Shown: piece after piece, positions 35,818 to 44,886 of the stretch | Layout: each line of letters opens with the position of its first letter | How positions within the stretch are numbered: the stretch's first letter is position 1 | DNA from: Betaproteobacteria bacterium | Lineage (GTDB): Bacteria; Pseudomonadota; Gammaproteobacteria; Burkholderiales; Usitatibacteraceae | Direction: 5' to 3' | Assembly (NCBI GenBank): GCA_016720855.1 | Contig: JADKJU010000001.1 | Span: 117,501 to 181,500, forward strand | Length of the DNA: 64,000 bases | The notes under the pieces: model-generated | The model's database searches: none | Seen by the model: only the letters and a program-made list of their open reading frames with translations | Told to the model about the DNA's origin: nothing | Translations under genes and position numbers: made by a program

Positions 35818-38376
35818 ATGCTGGGGAAAATGAGAACGGGAGTGGCCATCGCGCTGCTCGCCGGGGCATCTTTCGCGGCCCACTCCGCCGGCCTCGGAAA
35901 GCTCACTGTCAACTCGTCGCTCGGGCAGATCCTCGCCGCCGAGATCGATCTCGTTTCCGTGCAGGTGGGAGAGCTCGATACGCTTTCGGCGCGCGTTGCA
36001 TCTCCAGAGTCCTACCGCGACGCGAAGATCGAGTACTCCTCGGTCCTTCGCCTGTTGCGCTTTTCGGTGGAGAAGCGGGCCAGTGGCCATCCCTACCTGA
36101 AGCTCACGAGCATCGCGCCGATCAACGAGCCTTTCGTCGACATGCTGATCGAGGTGACCTGGCCGGCCGGTCGCCTGCAGCGGGAGTATCCGATCCTGCT
36201 GGATCCGCCCGGGTTCTCCGATGCCCGGGCGACCGCTCCCGTCGCGGCCGCTCGTCCAGCACAACCCGCCGCGCCTGCGCCCGCTGCCGCATCCGCCGCC
36301 GCCGCCCCCATGCCTGCGCCGGCCGGTTCGCCCTCGGCGAAGACCGAGATGGCGGCTGCGGCGCCCGCGCTGGTGAAGGAGCCGGGAAAGGACACTTACG
36401 GACCGGTCGAAAAGGGGGAGACGCTGCGCAAGATCGCCGGGGAGGTGAAGCCCTCGGAGGTGAGCATGGAGCAGATGCTCGCGGCGCTCTACCGCGAGAA
36501 CAAGGCCGCGTTCATCGACAGCAACATGAATCGCCTCAAGGCGGGCCAGATCCTGCGCGTTCCCTCTGCCGAGGAAGTGAGCAAGATCTCCGGGAAGGAG
36601 GCCAACCAGGAAGTGCGGACTCATGTTTCGAACTGGAAGTCCTATCGCGAAGGTCTCGCCGGTGGCGTTGCTTCAATGCCCGCGCGCAGCGAGTCGGCCC
36701 GTGCCGCGACAGGGCAGGTGGGCACCGCCGCCGTGTCCCCGCCTCCTGCGCCTGCTGCCGAATCCGGGGATGTGCTGAAGCTTTCCAAGACCGACGGCGC
36801 CAAGGGGGGGGCCGCTGGAAAGTCCGGAGCCGCGCAGGACCGGTTGAACGCGCTCCAGGAAGAGCTGACCGCCAAGGACAAGTCGCTTAGAGAGTCGCAG
36901 TCGCGCGTCAGCGAACTCGAGAAACAGATTCGCGACATGCAGCGCCTGGTGGACCTGAAGGGGGGCGCCCCCGTGAAGCCTGGCGAGCCCGCCAAGGCGC
37001 CCGATACGAAGGTTGCAGCCGCCAAGCCCGCCGAACCGGCGAAACCCGCGGAGGCCCCGAAGGCCGACACGAAGCCCGCCGAACCGGCGAAACCTGCCGA
37101 GGCCCCGAAGGCCGACGCGAAGCCCGCCGAACCGGCGAAACCTGCCGAGGCCCCGAAGCCCGCCGACGCAGCAAAGCCTGCGCCTGCGAAGTCGGCTGCG
37201 GCCAAGAAACCCGCACCGCCGCCCGAGCCGGATCTCATGGACCAGGCGATGGACAACCTGCCCATCATCGTGGGCGGTGCCGGCCTGCTCGGGGCCGTGG
37301 GATTCGTAGCGATGTTCATTCGCCGCCGCCGCCAGAAGGCGGAGGCCGGACCCACGAGTTCGATGACCAGCGGATTTCCCTCCGATCTGAAACCCAGCAC
37401 CGGGACCGGCAAGGCCGGCGGTGGACTGGTCGACACGGGGAACAGTTCGTTCCTGACCGATTTCGACAAGACCGGGCCCGGGATGATCGACACCGACGAG
37501 GTCGACCCGGTGGCAGAGGCCGAGGTCTACATCGCCTATGGACGCGATGCCCAGGCCGAGGAGATCCTCAAGGAAGCGATGTCCCGCGACAAGAATCGTC
37601 ACGAGATTCCGCTCAAGCTTCTCGAGATATACCATGCCCGCAAGAGCGCGACCGCGTTCGAGACAGTCGCCAAGGAGTTGCGCGGCGCAGTCGGCGATTC
37701 CAGCCCGATCTGGCAGAAGGCCGCGGCCATGGGCGCGCAGATCGATCCGACGAATCCCCTTTACGGAGGCGCGGCGGGCGCGCCGACCGCGGCAGTCGCC
37801 TTCGAGGCAGCCGCTCCCGCGCCGAAGCCGGATCTTGATTTCGACCTGGACTCCGCGCCCTCCGCCTCACCCGCGCCCGCTGCTGCCGAGTCGCCCGGCA
37901 GCTTCGATCTCGACCTCGGTACGGAACAAGCTCCGCAGCCCGATCTTCCCGTCGCGAACGACGTCCCGGCGCTCGATTTCGATCTCGCGCCGCCTGCGGC
38001 ACCCGCGCTCGACATGCCGTTGTCTGCCGATGCGCCCAAGGACGAAAAATCCGCGTTCGACTTCGACCTCTCGGGGCTGGACTTCCCGTCCGGATCCCCG
38101 TCGGGCACGTCCGCTGCCGCGGCACCGGATCTCAACCTGTCCGGGGACACGCCATCCGCCAATGCACAGACCGCGTCTCTCAACCTCACCGATCTGGACC
38201 TCGGAGAAGGCGGTGATGCCGGGGGCGGCGATGGCGTGACCACCAAGCTCGAACTCGCCAAGGCCTACCTCGAGATCGGGGACAAGGATGGCGCTCGCGA
38301 GATCCTGCAGGAAGTGGCGAAGGAAGGATCGGCTGCGCAGAAGGCTGAAGCGCAGAATCTGATCGCCTCGCTCTGA
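35818..38376 (+). CDS. fimV: FimV-like pilus/polar assembly protein
   Basis: Inner-membrane protein that in Pseudomonas supports type IV pilus secretin assembly and twitching through peptidoglycan binding. The 852 residues contain a signal peptide (to about AHSAG), the FimV N-terminal domain (GKLTVNSSLGQILAAEIDL), a LysM-like segment (PVEKGETLRKIAGEV to LKAGQILRVP, about 195-260), a coiled coil (about 340-385), Pro/Ala/Lys repeats, one membrane helix (NLPIIVGGAGLLGAVGFVAMF, near 480-500), an acidic linker, and a C-terminal TPR-like FimV domain (TKLELAKAYLEIGDKDGA). The ATG at 35818 has GGGAGAGGG upstream; the ATG at 35830 is a possible alternative. It precedes truA as usual. Confidence 0.92.
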   Translation: MLGKMRTGVAIALLAGASFAAHSAGLGKLTVNSSLGQILAAEIDLVSVQVGELDTLSARVASPESYRDAKIEYSSVLRLLRFSVEKRASGHPYLKLTSIAPINEPFVDMLIEVTWPAGRLQREYPILLDPPGFSDARATAPVAAARPAQPAAPAPAAASAAAAPMPAPAGSPSAKTEMAAAAPALVKEPGKDTYGPVEKGETLRKIAGEVKPSEVSMEQMLAALYRENKAAFIDSNMNRLKAGQILRVPSAEEVSKISGKEANQEVRTHVSNWKSYREGLAGGVASMPARSESARAATGQVGTAAVSPPPAPAAESGDVLKLSKTDGAKGGAAGKSGAAQDRLNALQEELTAKDKSLRESQSRVSELEKQIRDMQRLVDLKGGAPVKPGEPAKAPDTKVAAAKPAEPAKPAEAPKADTKPAEPAKPAEAPKADAKPAEPAKPAEAPKPADAAKPAPAKSAAAKKPAPPPEPDLMDQAMDNLPIIVGGAGLLGAVGFVAMFIRRRRQKAEAGPTSSMTSGFPSDLKPSTGTGKAGGGLVDTGNSSFLTDFDKTGPGMIDTDEVDPVAEAEVYIAYGRDAQAEEILKEAMSRDKNRHEIPLKLLEIYHARKSATAFETVAKELRGAVGDSSPIWQKAAAMGAQIDPTNPLYGGAAGAPTAAVAFEAAAPAPKPDLDFDLDSAPSASPAPAAAESPGSFDLDLGTEQAPQPDLPVANDVPALDFDLAPPAAPALDMPLSADAPKDEKSAFDFDLSGLDFPSGSPSGTSAAAAPDLNLSGDTPSANAQTASLNLTDLDLGEGGDAGGGDGVTTKLELAKAYLEIGDKDGAREILQEVAKEGSAAQKAEAQNLIASL
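37018..37160 (+). repeat. Tandem 13-codon repeats within fimV
   Basis: Three near-identical in-frame units encoding AKPAEPAKPAEAPKAD-type sequence, about 45 bases each, nearly identical at DNA level (for example GCCGAACCGGCGAAAC recurs). They form the linker before the membrane helix. Repeat number could vary by slippage. Confidence 0.8.
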
Positions 38377-38439
38377 TCCCTTCGCTGTTGCAAGTCGCTT
38401 GATCGGCGGGGTTTCCCCCGCCGATTTCTTTCCCGCCCC

Positions 38440-39225
38440 ATGCGAATCGCCCTCGGCATCGAGTACGACGGCGCGCCCTTTTGCGGCTGGCAGCACCAGC
38501 CCTCGGGATGCGGCGTTCAGGACTGCATCGAGAAGGCCCTGTCGGGCTTCGCGGCCGCTCGCGTCGAGATCGTGGCGGCGGGCAGGACCGATGCCGGTGT
38601 CCATGCCCGATCTCAGGTCGTCCACTTCGACACCGATGCGGTTCGCGATGACCTCGCCTGGGTGCGTGGACCGAACGCGCTGCTGCCCGCGGCGATCCGG
38701 ATCGTGTGGGCGCAAAAGGTGCCCCAGGATTTCCATGCCCGCCACAGCGCCCGCTCGCGCACCTATCATTACCTCCTGCTCGACGATGCGGTAGCCCCCG
38801 CCTTGCTCGAGTCGAAGATCGGGTGGTTCCATCGGCCGCTCGACGTAGGCGCGATGCACGAGGCCGCCCGTTCGCTGGTGGGCGAGTTCGACTTCAGTGC
38901 CTTTCGCGACGCCCAGTGCCAGGCGAAATCGCCCGTGCGCGTCGTTCAGGAGGCCGAAGTCGCGCGCGATGGGCGTCTGGTGGTGATCGCCATCCGGGCC
39001 AACGCATTCCTCCACCACATGGTGAGGAACATCGTCGGAAGCCTCGTCTATGTCGGCGCGGGACGGCAGCCCGTGACATGGATCGCGCAACTCATGGAAG
39101 GGCGCGACCGACGACTTGCGGCGCCGACATTCGCGCCCGATGGGCTGTACCTTTCCGCCATCGAGTATGATCCGGCGATCGGCCTGCCGGCCTTCCGGCC
39201 GAATCCGCTCCTTCCGCCGCCATGA
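38440..39225 (+). CDS. truA: tRNA pseudouridine(38-40) synthase
   Basis: Isomerises uridines 38-40 in the tRNA anticodon stem-loop. The 261 residues show RIALGIEYDGAPFCGWQ at the start, the catalytic aspartate in AAGRTDAGVHA (Asp52), HSARSRTYHYLL and the C-terminal NAFLHHMVRNIVG. Length is normal. Its stop overlaps the start of trpF as ATGA. Confidence 0.96.
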   Translation: MRIALGIEYDGAPFCGWQHQPSGCGVQDCIEKALSGFAAARVEIVAAGRTDAGVHARSQVVHFDTDAVRDDLAWVRGPNALLPAAIRIVWAQKVPQDFHARHSARSRTYHYLLLDDAVAPALLESKIGWFHRPLDVGAMHEAARSLVGEFDFSAFRDAQCQAKSPVRVVQEAEVARDGRLVVIAIRANAFLHHMVRNIVGSLVYVGAGRQPVTWIAQLMEGRDRRLAAPTFAPDGLYLSAIEYDPAIGLPAFRPNPLLPPP

Positions 39226-39866
39226 TTGCCCACCGCACTCGCATCAAGATCTGCGGCATTCGCGACCCCGCGATGGCCCGGGCCGCCGCGCAGGCCGGCG
39301 CGGATGCGATCGGGCTCGTGTTCCACGCGGCCAGCCCGCGAGCGGTCGATCCCGCCGAGGCAAGGGCCATCGTCGATGCCGTTCCGCCGTTCGTGACCCC
39401 CGTCGGGCTGTTCGTGAATCGGGACGAGCAGGCCGTTCGCGATGTCCTGGCGCGCGTTCCCCTCGGCATGCTCCAGTTCCACGGCGATGAACCGCCGGCG
39501 TACTGCGACCAGTTCGGCCTGCCGTGGATCCGGGCCTTGCGGGTCGGACCGGGAGTCGATTTGATAGAATGCGAAGGTCGTTTTTCGCGTGCGGCGGCAT
39601 TGCTGCTCGATGCGGATGTTGCAGGCCAGTTCGGCGGCACCGGCGTCGCATTCGACTGGTCCCTCGTCCCCGCCGCGCTCGCCCGACGGGTTGTTCTCTC
39701 GGGCGGGCTCGATGCGGCAAGCGTGGGCCGCGCCATCTGCGCCGTGAGACCGTGGGCGGTGGATGTCTCCAGTGGCGTCGAGACGTCGCGTGGTGTCAAG
39801 GACGCAGCCCGGATCGAGGAATTCGTGAGGAGTGTGAGAGATGCAGATGCACGAGCCGGTGGCTGA
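39222..39866 (+). CDS. trpF: Phosphoribosylanthranilate isomerase
   Basis: Third step of tryptophan synthesis, an Amadori rearrangement on a TIM barrel. The 214 residues begin RTRIKICGIRDPAMA, which carries the catalytic cysteine; the general acid aspartate lies in FDWSLVP-type C-terminal strands, and LSGGLDAASV and VDVSSGVETSRGVKD bind phosphate. It overlaps truA at its start and trpB at its end. Confidence 0.96.
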   Translation: MIAHRTRIKICGIRDPAMARAAAQAGADAIGLVFHAASPRAVDPAEARAIVDAVPPFVTPVGLFVNRDEQAVRDVLARVPLGMLQFHGDEPPAYCDQFGLPWIRALRVGPGVDLIECEGRFSRAAALLLDADVAGQFGGTGVAFDWSLVPAALARRVVLSGGLDAASVGRAICAVRPWAVDVSSGVETSRGVKDAARIEEFVRSVRDADARAGG

Positions 39867-41076
39867 GCCCCGGTCTTCGCCGGCCTATGACCTGCCCGAT
39901 GCGACCGGCCATTTCGGTCCGTATGGCGGCGCCTTCGTGGCCGAGACCCTCCAGGAGGCGCTGGGCGAGCTCCGGGACGCCTACGAGGCCTGCCGAAGGG
40001 ACCCGGAATTCCAGGCGGAACTCGCGTATGAGCTCGAGCATTACGTCGGGCGGCCGAGCCCCGTTTACCACGCGAAGCGACTGTCCGGGGACCTGGGCGG
40101 TGCGCAAATCTACCTCAAGCGGGAGGACCTGAACCATACGGGCGCCCACAAGGTGAACAACACCATGGGACAGGCGCTCGTCGCCCGCCACATGGGCAAG
40201 CCGCGGGTGATTGCGGAGACGGGGGCAGGGCAGCATGGGGTGGCCACGGCGACCGTGGCGGCTCGCTATGGAATGGAATGCGTCGTCTACATGGGCACGG
40301 AGGACGTCGCACGCCAAGCGCAGAACGTGTACCGGATGAAACTGCTCGGTGCCACCGTGATTCCCGTCTCGAGCGGCTCGCGCACGCTCAAGGATGCGCT
40401 GAACGAGGCGATGCGCGACTGGGTCACGAATGTCGCGAACACGTTCTACATCATCGGAACCGTTGCCGGGCCCCATCCCTATCCGATGATGGTGCGCGAC
40501 TTCAATGCCGTCGTCGGCAAGGAATGCCTGGTGCAGATGCCCGCTCTCGCGGGACGGCAGCCCGACTACGTGCTGGCCTGCGTCGGCGGCGGGTCGAACG
40601 CGATGGGCATCTTCCATTCCTACCTTTCCCACGCCGATGTGAAGCTCATCGGCGTGGAAGCGGGCGGCCTCGGCCTTTCGACCGGCAAGCATGCGGCGAC
40701 CCTGTCGGCGGGCTCGCCCGGCGTCCTGCATGGCAACCGCACCTACCTCATGCAGGATTCGGACGGCCAGATCCTCGAGACCCATTCGATCTCGGCGGGA
40801 CTCGACTATCCCGGCGTCGGCCCCGAGCATGCCTGGCTCAAGGATTCCGGCCGCGCCGCGTACGTCTCCGTGACCGACGACGAGGCACTCGCCGCATTCC
40901 ACACGCTGTGCCGCACCGAAGGCATCATCCCGGCGCTCGAGTCGAGCCATGCGGTGGCGCACGCGATGAAGATCGCGCCGACCCTCGGCAAGGATCGCAT
41001 CCTGCTGGTGAACCTTTCCGGTCGCGGCGACAAGGACATGCACACCGTCGCCACGGCTTCCGGCATCAAGTTCTAG
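39841..41076 (+). CDS. trpB: Tryptophan synthase beta chain
   Basis: PLP enzyme condensing indole and serine to tryptophan, partner of TrpA. The 411 residues include GPYGGAFVAETL, the PLP lysine in NHTGAHKVNN, AETGAGQHGVA, the phosphate-binding CVGGGSNAMG and SAGLDYPGVGPEH. The ATG at 39841 overlaps trpF by 26 bases and has GAGGAG eight bases upstream. It is followed by trpA after 34 bases. Confidence 0.97.
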   Translation: MQMHEPVAEPRSSPAYDLPDATGHFGPYGGAFVAETLQEALGELRDAYEACRRDPEFQAELAYELEHYVGRPSPVYHAKRLSGDLGGAQIYLKREDLNHTGAHKVNNTMGQALVARHMGKPRVIAETGAGQHGVATATVAARYGMECVVYMGTEDVARQAQNVYRMKLLGATVIPVSSGSRTLKDALNEAMRDWVTNVANTFYIIGTVAGPHPYPMMVRDFNAVVGKECLVQMPALAGRQPDYVLACVGGGSNAMGIFHSYLSHADVKLIGVEAGGLGLSTGKHAATLSAGSPGVLHGNRTYLMQDSDGQILETHSISAGLDYPGVGPEHAWLKDSGRAAYVSVTDDEALAAFHTLCRTEGIIPALESSHAVAHAMKIAPTLGKDRILLVNLSGRGDKDMHTVATASGIKF

Positions 41077-41110
41077 CGCCGCCTCGTTCCTCGATCACGA
41101 CAAGCCCCTC

Positions 41111-41932
41111 ATGAGCCGCATCGCCGCCACCTTCGAAGGCCTTCGCGCCCAGCGCCGCGCCGCGCTCGTGCCCTTCGTCACGGCAGGCGACCCGACGCCC
41201 GCCACCACGCTCGGCATGCTGCGCGCCCTCGTAAAGAATGGTGCGGACATTGTCGAGCTGGGAGTGCCTTTCTCCGACCCGATGGCCGACGGCCCGACCA
41301 TCCAGCGATCCTCGGAGCGTGCGCTTCGCGCGGGAACGGGCCTCGCCATGATCCTCGATACGGTGAAGGAGTATCGCCGCGAGGACGATCGCACCCCGAT
41401 CGTGCTGATGGGCTACGCGAATCCCGTGGAGCACATGGGCGCCGAAAAGTTCGCCGCGCGGGCAAAGGAATCGGGAGTGGACGGCGTCCTCATCGTGGAC
41501 TACCCCCCGGAGGAGAGCGGCGCCTGGGTCGAGGCCCTGGCGGGAGCCGGCATCGACCCGATCTTTCTGCTCTCCCCGACCTCGTCCGAGTCGCGCATAG
41601 ACCTGGTGGCGCGCATGGCGAAAGGCTACATCTACTACGTCTCCCTGAAGGGGGTGACGGGTGCGGCCACTATCGACACGGCCGATGTGGAGCGCATGCT
41701 CACCCGCATCCGTGCGCGCACCGGCGTGCCGGTGGGCGTGGGTTTCGGCATCCGCGATCCGCAGACCGCACGCGCCATCGCGCGGTTCGCCGACGCGGTG
41801 GTCATCGGCAGCCGGCTTGTCGAGGAGATCGAGCGCTCGGAGCCCGGTCTGGCCGCGGCGAACGCCGGCGCCGTGCTCGCCGGGTTTCGTGCCGGCGTGG
41901 ACGCGGCCGCAGGCGACAGGTCCGCCGAATGA
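41111..41932 (+). CDS. trpA: Tryptophan synthase alpha chain
   Basis: Cleaves indole-3-glycerol phosphate to indole, which is channelled to TrpB. The 273 residues show LVPFVTAGDP, the catalytic glutamate in IVELGVPFSDPMADGP, and aspartate in GVLIVDYPPEE, then PVGVGFGIRDPQTA. The last codons overlap the accD start as ATGA. Confidence 0.97.
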   Translation: MSRIAATFEGLRAQRRAALVPFVTAGDPTPATTLGMLRALVKNGADIVELGVPFSDPMADGPTIQRSSERALRAGTGLAMILDTVKEYRREDDRTPIVLMGYANPVEHMGAEKFAARAKESGVDGVLIVDYPPEESGAWVEALAGAGIDPIFLLSPTSSESRIDLVARMAKGYIYYVSLKGVTGAATIDTADVERMLTRIRARTGVPVGVGFGIRDPQTARAIARFADAVVIGSRLVEEIERSEPGLAAANAGAVLAGFRAGVDAAAGDRSAE

Positions 41933-42798
41933 GCTGGTTCCGCAAGCTCCTGCCCCCGAAGATCAAGCGCGAGGAGGGCACCCACCGTAAGGCCGTCCCG
42001 GAAGGCTTGTGGAGCAAATGCCCGTCTTGCGAGGCGGTGCTCTACTTCACGGATCTCGAGAAGAACCTGCACGTCTGCCCGAAGTGCGGATTCCACAACC
42101 GCCTTTCCTCGCGGCAGCGGCTGGACGCCTTTCTCGACCCGGAAGGCCGCGCCGAGCTCGCCTCGGAGGTCGTGCCGCTCGATCCGCTCAAGTTCAAGGA
42201 CAGCCGCAAGTACTCCGAGCGCCTGGCCGAGGCGGAGAAGGAGACGGGGGAATCCGACGCCCTCATCGTCATGCAGGGGGCCGTGAAATCGGTCCCGGTC
42301 ATCGCGGCGGCATTCGAATTCGAGTTCCTTGGTGGCTCGATGGGCTCGGTGGTCGGGGAAAGGTTCGTTCGTGCCGTGCAGGCCTGCTGCGACGAGCGCG
42401 TGCCCTACGTGTGCTTCACCGCCACCGGCGGCGCGCGCATGCAGGAAGGACTGTTCTCCCTCATGCAGATGGCCAAGACGACGGCGGCGCTGCACCAGCT
42501 GACCGCCGCCCGGCAGCCGTTCATCTCGGTGCTGACCGATCCCACCATGGGCGGCGTTTCGGCGAGTTTCGCGATGATCGGCGATGTGGTGATCGCCGAG
42601 CCTGGCGCTCTCGTGGGCTTCGCCGGTCCGCGCGTCATCGAGCAGACGGTGCGCGAGACGCTTCCGGAGGGGTTCCAGCGAGCCGAGTTCCTGCTGGAGA
42701 AGGGCGCCATCGACATGATCGTCGACCGGCGCGAGATGCGCGACCGGGTGTCCCGGCTCATCGCGTTGCTCAAGCGCGAGCCGGCGCCGGAGGCGTGA
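41929..42798 (+). CDS. accD: Acetyl-CoA carboxylase carboxyltransferase subunit beta
   Basis: Transfers carboxyl from biotin to acetyl-CoA as part of the AccA2D2 complex, the first step of fatty acid synthesis. The 289 residues start with a four-cysteine zinc ribbon (CPSC near 28, CPKCGF near 50) followed by the crotonase-like core with FTATGGARMQEGLFSLMQM and VLTDPTMGGVSASFA. It is translationally coupled to trpA and precedes folC, a common proteobacterial order. Confidence 0.97.
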   Translation: MSWFRKLLPPKIKREEGTHRKAVPEGLWSKCPSCEAVLYFTDLEKNLHVCPKCGFHNRLSSRQRLDAFLDPEGRAELASEVVPLDPLKFKDSRKYSERLAEAEKETGESDALIVMQGAVKSVPVIAAAFEFEFLGGSMGSVVGERFVRAVQACCDERVPYVCFTATGGARMQEGLFSLMQMAKTTAALHQLTAARQPFISVLTDPTMGGVSASFAMIGDVVIAEPGALVGFAGPRVIEQTVRETLPEGFQRAEFLLEKGAIDMIVDRREMRDRVSRLIALLKREPAPEA

Positions 42799-42826
42799 GC
42801 GCGATCGCGTCCGCGGACCGCGCGCG

Positions 42827-44107
42827 TTGAGCCGGCCCGCCACCCCCGGCCCCGGTGCCCTGCTGGGGGAATGGCTCGACTACATATCCGCCCAGCATCC
42901 CGCGCAGATCGCTCTCGGTCTGGAGCGCGTGCGCGAGGTGATGGGCCGGATGGGGCTTGCGTCCCCGCCCTTCGTCATCACGGTGGGCGGAACCAACGGC
43001 AAGGGATCGACCTGCGCCTACCTGGAATGCATCCTGCGCACGGCAGGCTACTGCACGGGCCTCTACACCTCGCCTCACCTCGTGCGCTACAACGAGCGCG
43101 TTCGCCTCGACGGGGAGGAGGCCGGCGACGAGGTGCTGGCGCGCACACTGGAACGCGTCGAGGCGGCGCGGGGCGCCACGGCGCTCACCTATTTCGAGTT
43201 CGGCACGCTCGCGGCGCTGGCCGCATTCGACGAAGCGAAAGTCGACGTGGCGATCCTCGAAGTGGGGCTGGGCGGGCGACTCGACGCCGTCAACCTTGTG
43301 GATGCGGACTGCTCGATAGTCTCGAGCGTGGACCTCGACCACCAGGCGTGGCTCGGGGATACCCGCGAGGCGATCGGTCTCGAGAAGGCCCACATCTACC
43401 GCAGCGGCCGTCCGGCGTTCTTCGGCGACGCCGATCCTCCTGCCTCTCTCGTGGCGCATGCCGTGTCCCTCGGGGCCGACCTGCAATTGCTCGGCCGCGA
43501 TTTCCGGGCGGTCTCCCATGAGCGGCAATGGGATTTCGAGGGCCGGCAGGGCGCGAAGCGGGCGCTGCCCATGCCTGCCTTGCGCGGCTCCTGGCAGCTT
43601 GCGAATGCGGCCACCGCGCTGGCGGCGCTCGACCAGGTTGCCGCGCGCTTTCCGGTGTCGATCGGTGAGGTGAAGCGGGGGCTGACCGCGGTGCGCCTGG
43701 CGGGCCGCATGCAGGTCCTTCCCGGTCGCCCGACGGTGGTGCTGGATGTCGCCCACAATCCGCATGCGGCTCGCGCCCTGGCCAGAGGGCTGGGGGAGAT
43801 GGGGTTCCACCCGAAAACGATCGCGGTCTTCGCGATCCTCGCCGACAAGGACATCGGTGCAGTGATCGATGCCGTGTCACCGCGCGTGGATCGCTGGCAT
43901 GTGGCCACGGTGGCGAACGAGCGAGCCGCGTCCGCCGCGCATGTGGCGGCCCTCCTGGCGTCGCGGGACCTGGCAGGGCGCACGCGAATCTTTGCCACGG
44001 TGGCGCTCGCCTACGAGGCCGCGCTTCGGGAGGCGGGTCCGAATGATAGAATTCTCGTTTTCGGCTCGTTCCATACCGTCGCGGGGGTTCTCGAGGCTCC
44101 GCGATAA
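42827..44107 (+). CDS. folC: Bifunctional folylpolyglutamate synthase / dihydrofolate synthase
   Basis: Adds glutamate to dihydropteroate and folates, cytoplasmic ATP-dependent ligase of the Mur family. The 426 residues include the P-loop VGGTNGKGSTCAYL, TSPHLVRYNERVRLDG, ILEVGLGGRLDAVN and the C-terminal VLDVAHNPHAARALA. The start is probably TTG at 42827, because the N-terminal GALLGEWLDYISAQHP region is conserved and no in-frame ATG or GTG precedes it. An 28-base gap separates it from accD. Confidence 0.93.
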   Translation: MSRPATPGPGALLGEWLDYISAQHPAQIALGLERVREVMGRMGLASPPFVITVGGTNGKGSTCAYLECILRTAGYCTGLYTSPHLVRYNERVRLDGEEAGDEVLARTLERVEAARGATALTYFEFGTLAALAAFDEAKVDVAILEVGLGGRLDAVNLVDADCSIVSSVDLDHQAWLGDTREAIGLEKAHIYRSGRPAFFGDADPPASLVAHAVSLGADLQLLGRDFRAVSHERQWDFEGRQGAKRALPMPALRGSWQLANAATALAALDQVAARFPVSIGEVKRGLTAVRLAGRMQVLPGRPTVVLDVAHNPHAARALARGLGEMGFHPKTIAVFAILADKDIGAVIDAVSPRVDRWHVATVANERAASAAHVAALLASRDLAGRTRIFATVALAYEAALREAGPNDRILVFGSFHTVAGVLEAPR

Positions 44108-44110
44108 CCG

Positions 44111-44767
44111 ATGCCCGTCATGCCGAGTGATCCCACTGCCGAGCAGGTCGAATTTCGCCGCAAGGGCCGGCAGCGCCTGATCGGCGCGGTCGTGCTTGCC
44201 GTTGCTGCGGTGGTATTCGTTCCGATGCTGCTCGATCCCGAGCCGCGCCGGGAACGCGTCGAGCCGCTCCTCGCGATACCGCCCAGGGACGGCGCGCCGC
44301 CTCTGATGCCCGCGACGGCGTCCGTCGAGCCGGTAGCCAGGCCGGAACCAGCGAAAGTCCCCTTGAATCAGGCTCCCGGCCCGGCCGCTGCGCCGACGCC
44401 CGCGCCGGCGCAGGAGGCGTCCCCCGAGAGCCGGAAGACGGTGGAACCCAGGACCTCTGAATTCAAGCCTGCTGCGCCCAGGGCGCCGAGTGCAAAGCCC
44501 GAACCGAAACCCGCGCCCCCGGAGCCGAAGCTCGAGGGGTTCGCCGTGCAGGTGGGCGCATTCAAGGACGAATCGGTGCTCGCGCAGGCCCGCGAGAAGG
44601 TCGCATCGACTCGCCTTCCCCATTACGCCGAGCGCCTCGGAGGCGACGCGGGAGAACTCACGCGCCTTCGCGCGGGGCCGTTTCCCACCCGCGAGGCGGC
44701 TGACACGGCTGCCGCCCGGCTCAAGCGCGCCGGACTGCCCGATGCCCGCGTGGTGCCGTTGCCGTGA
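44111..44767 (+). CDS. SPOR-domain protein (DedD-like)
   Basis: Septal-ring type protein of 218 residues. A short cytoplasmic tail with basic RRKGRQR is followed by one membrane helix (LIGAVVLAVAAVVFVPMLL, near 22-40), a Pro/Ala-rich periplasmic linker (60-140) and a C-terminal SPOR domain (about 142-218; FAVQVGAFKDESVLAQA, LRAGPFPTREAADTAAARLK) that binds glycan strands stripped of peptides. It starts three bases after folC. In the common gene order cvpA would follow, but it is not present here. Confidence 0.9.
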   Translation: MPVMPSDPTAEQVEFRRKGRQRLIGAVVLAVAAVVFVPMLLDPEPRRERVEPLLAIPPRDGAPPLMPATASVEPVARPEPAKVPLNQAPGPAAAPTPAPAQEASPESRKTVEPRTSEFKPAAPRAPSAKPEPKPAPPEPKLEGFAVQVGAFKDESVLAQAREKVASTRLPHYAERLGGDAGELTRLRAGPFPTREAADTAAARLKRAGLPDARVVPLP

Positions 44768-44886
44768 GGGCCTCGAGGAACGGGCGTGCAGCCCCCATCC
44801 ATGGCGCTTGCGGCGCGCCACATTCGCGGGCAAAGCGCATACACTATCGCGGGGTCACGAGCCCCGGCCTGAGGAACGCCTGAAGC

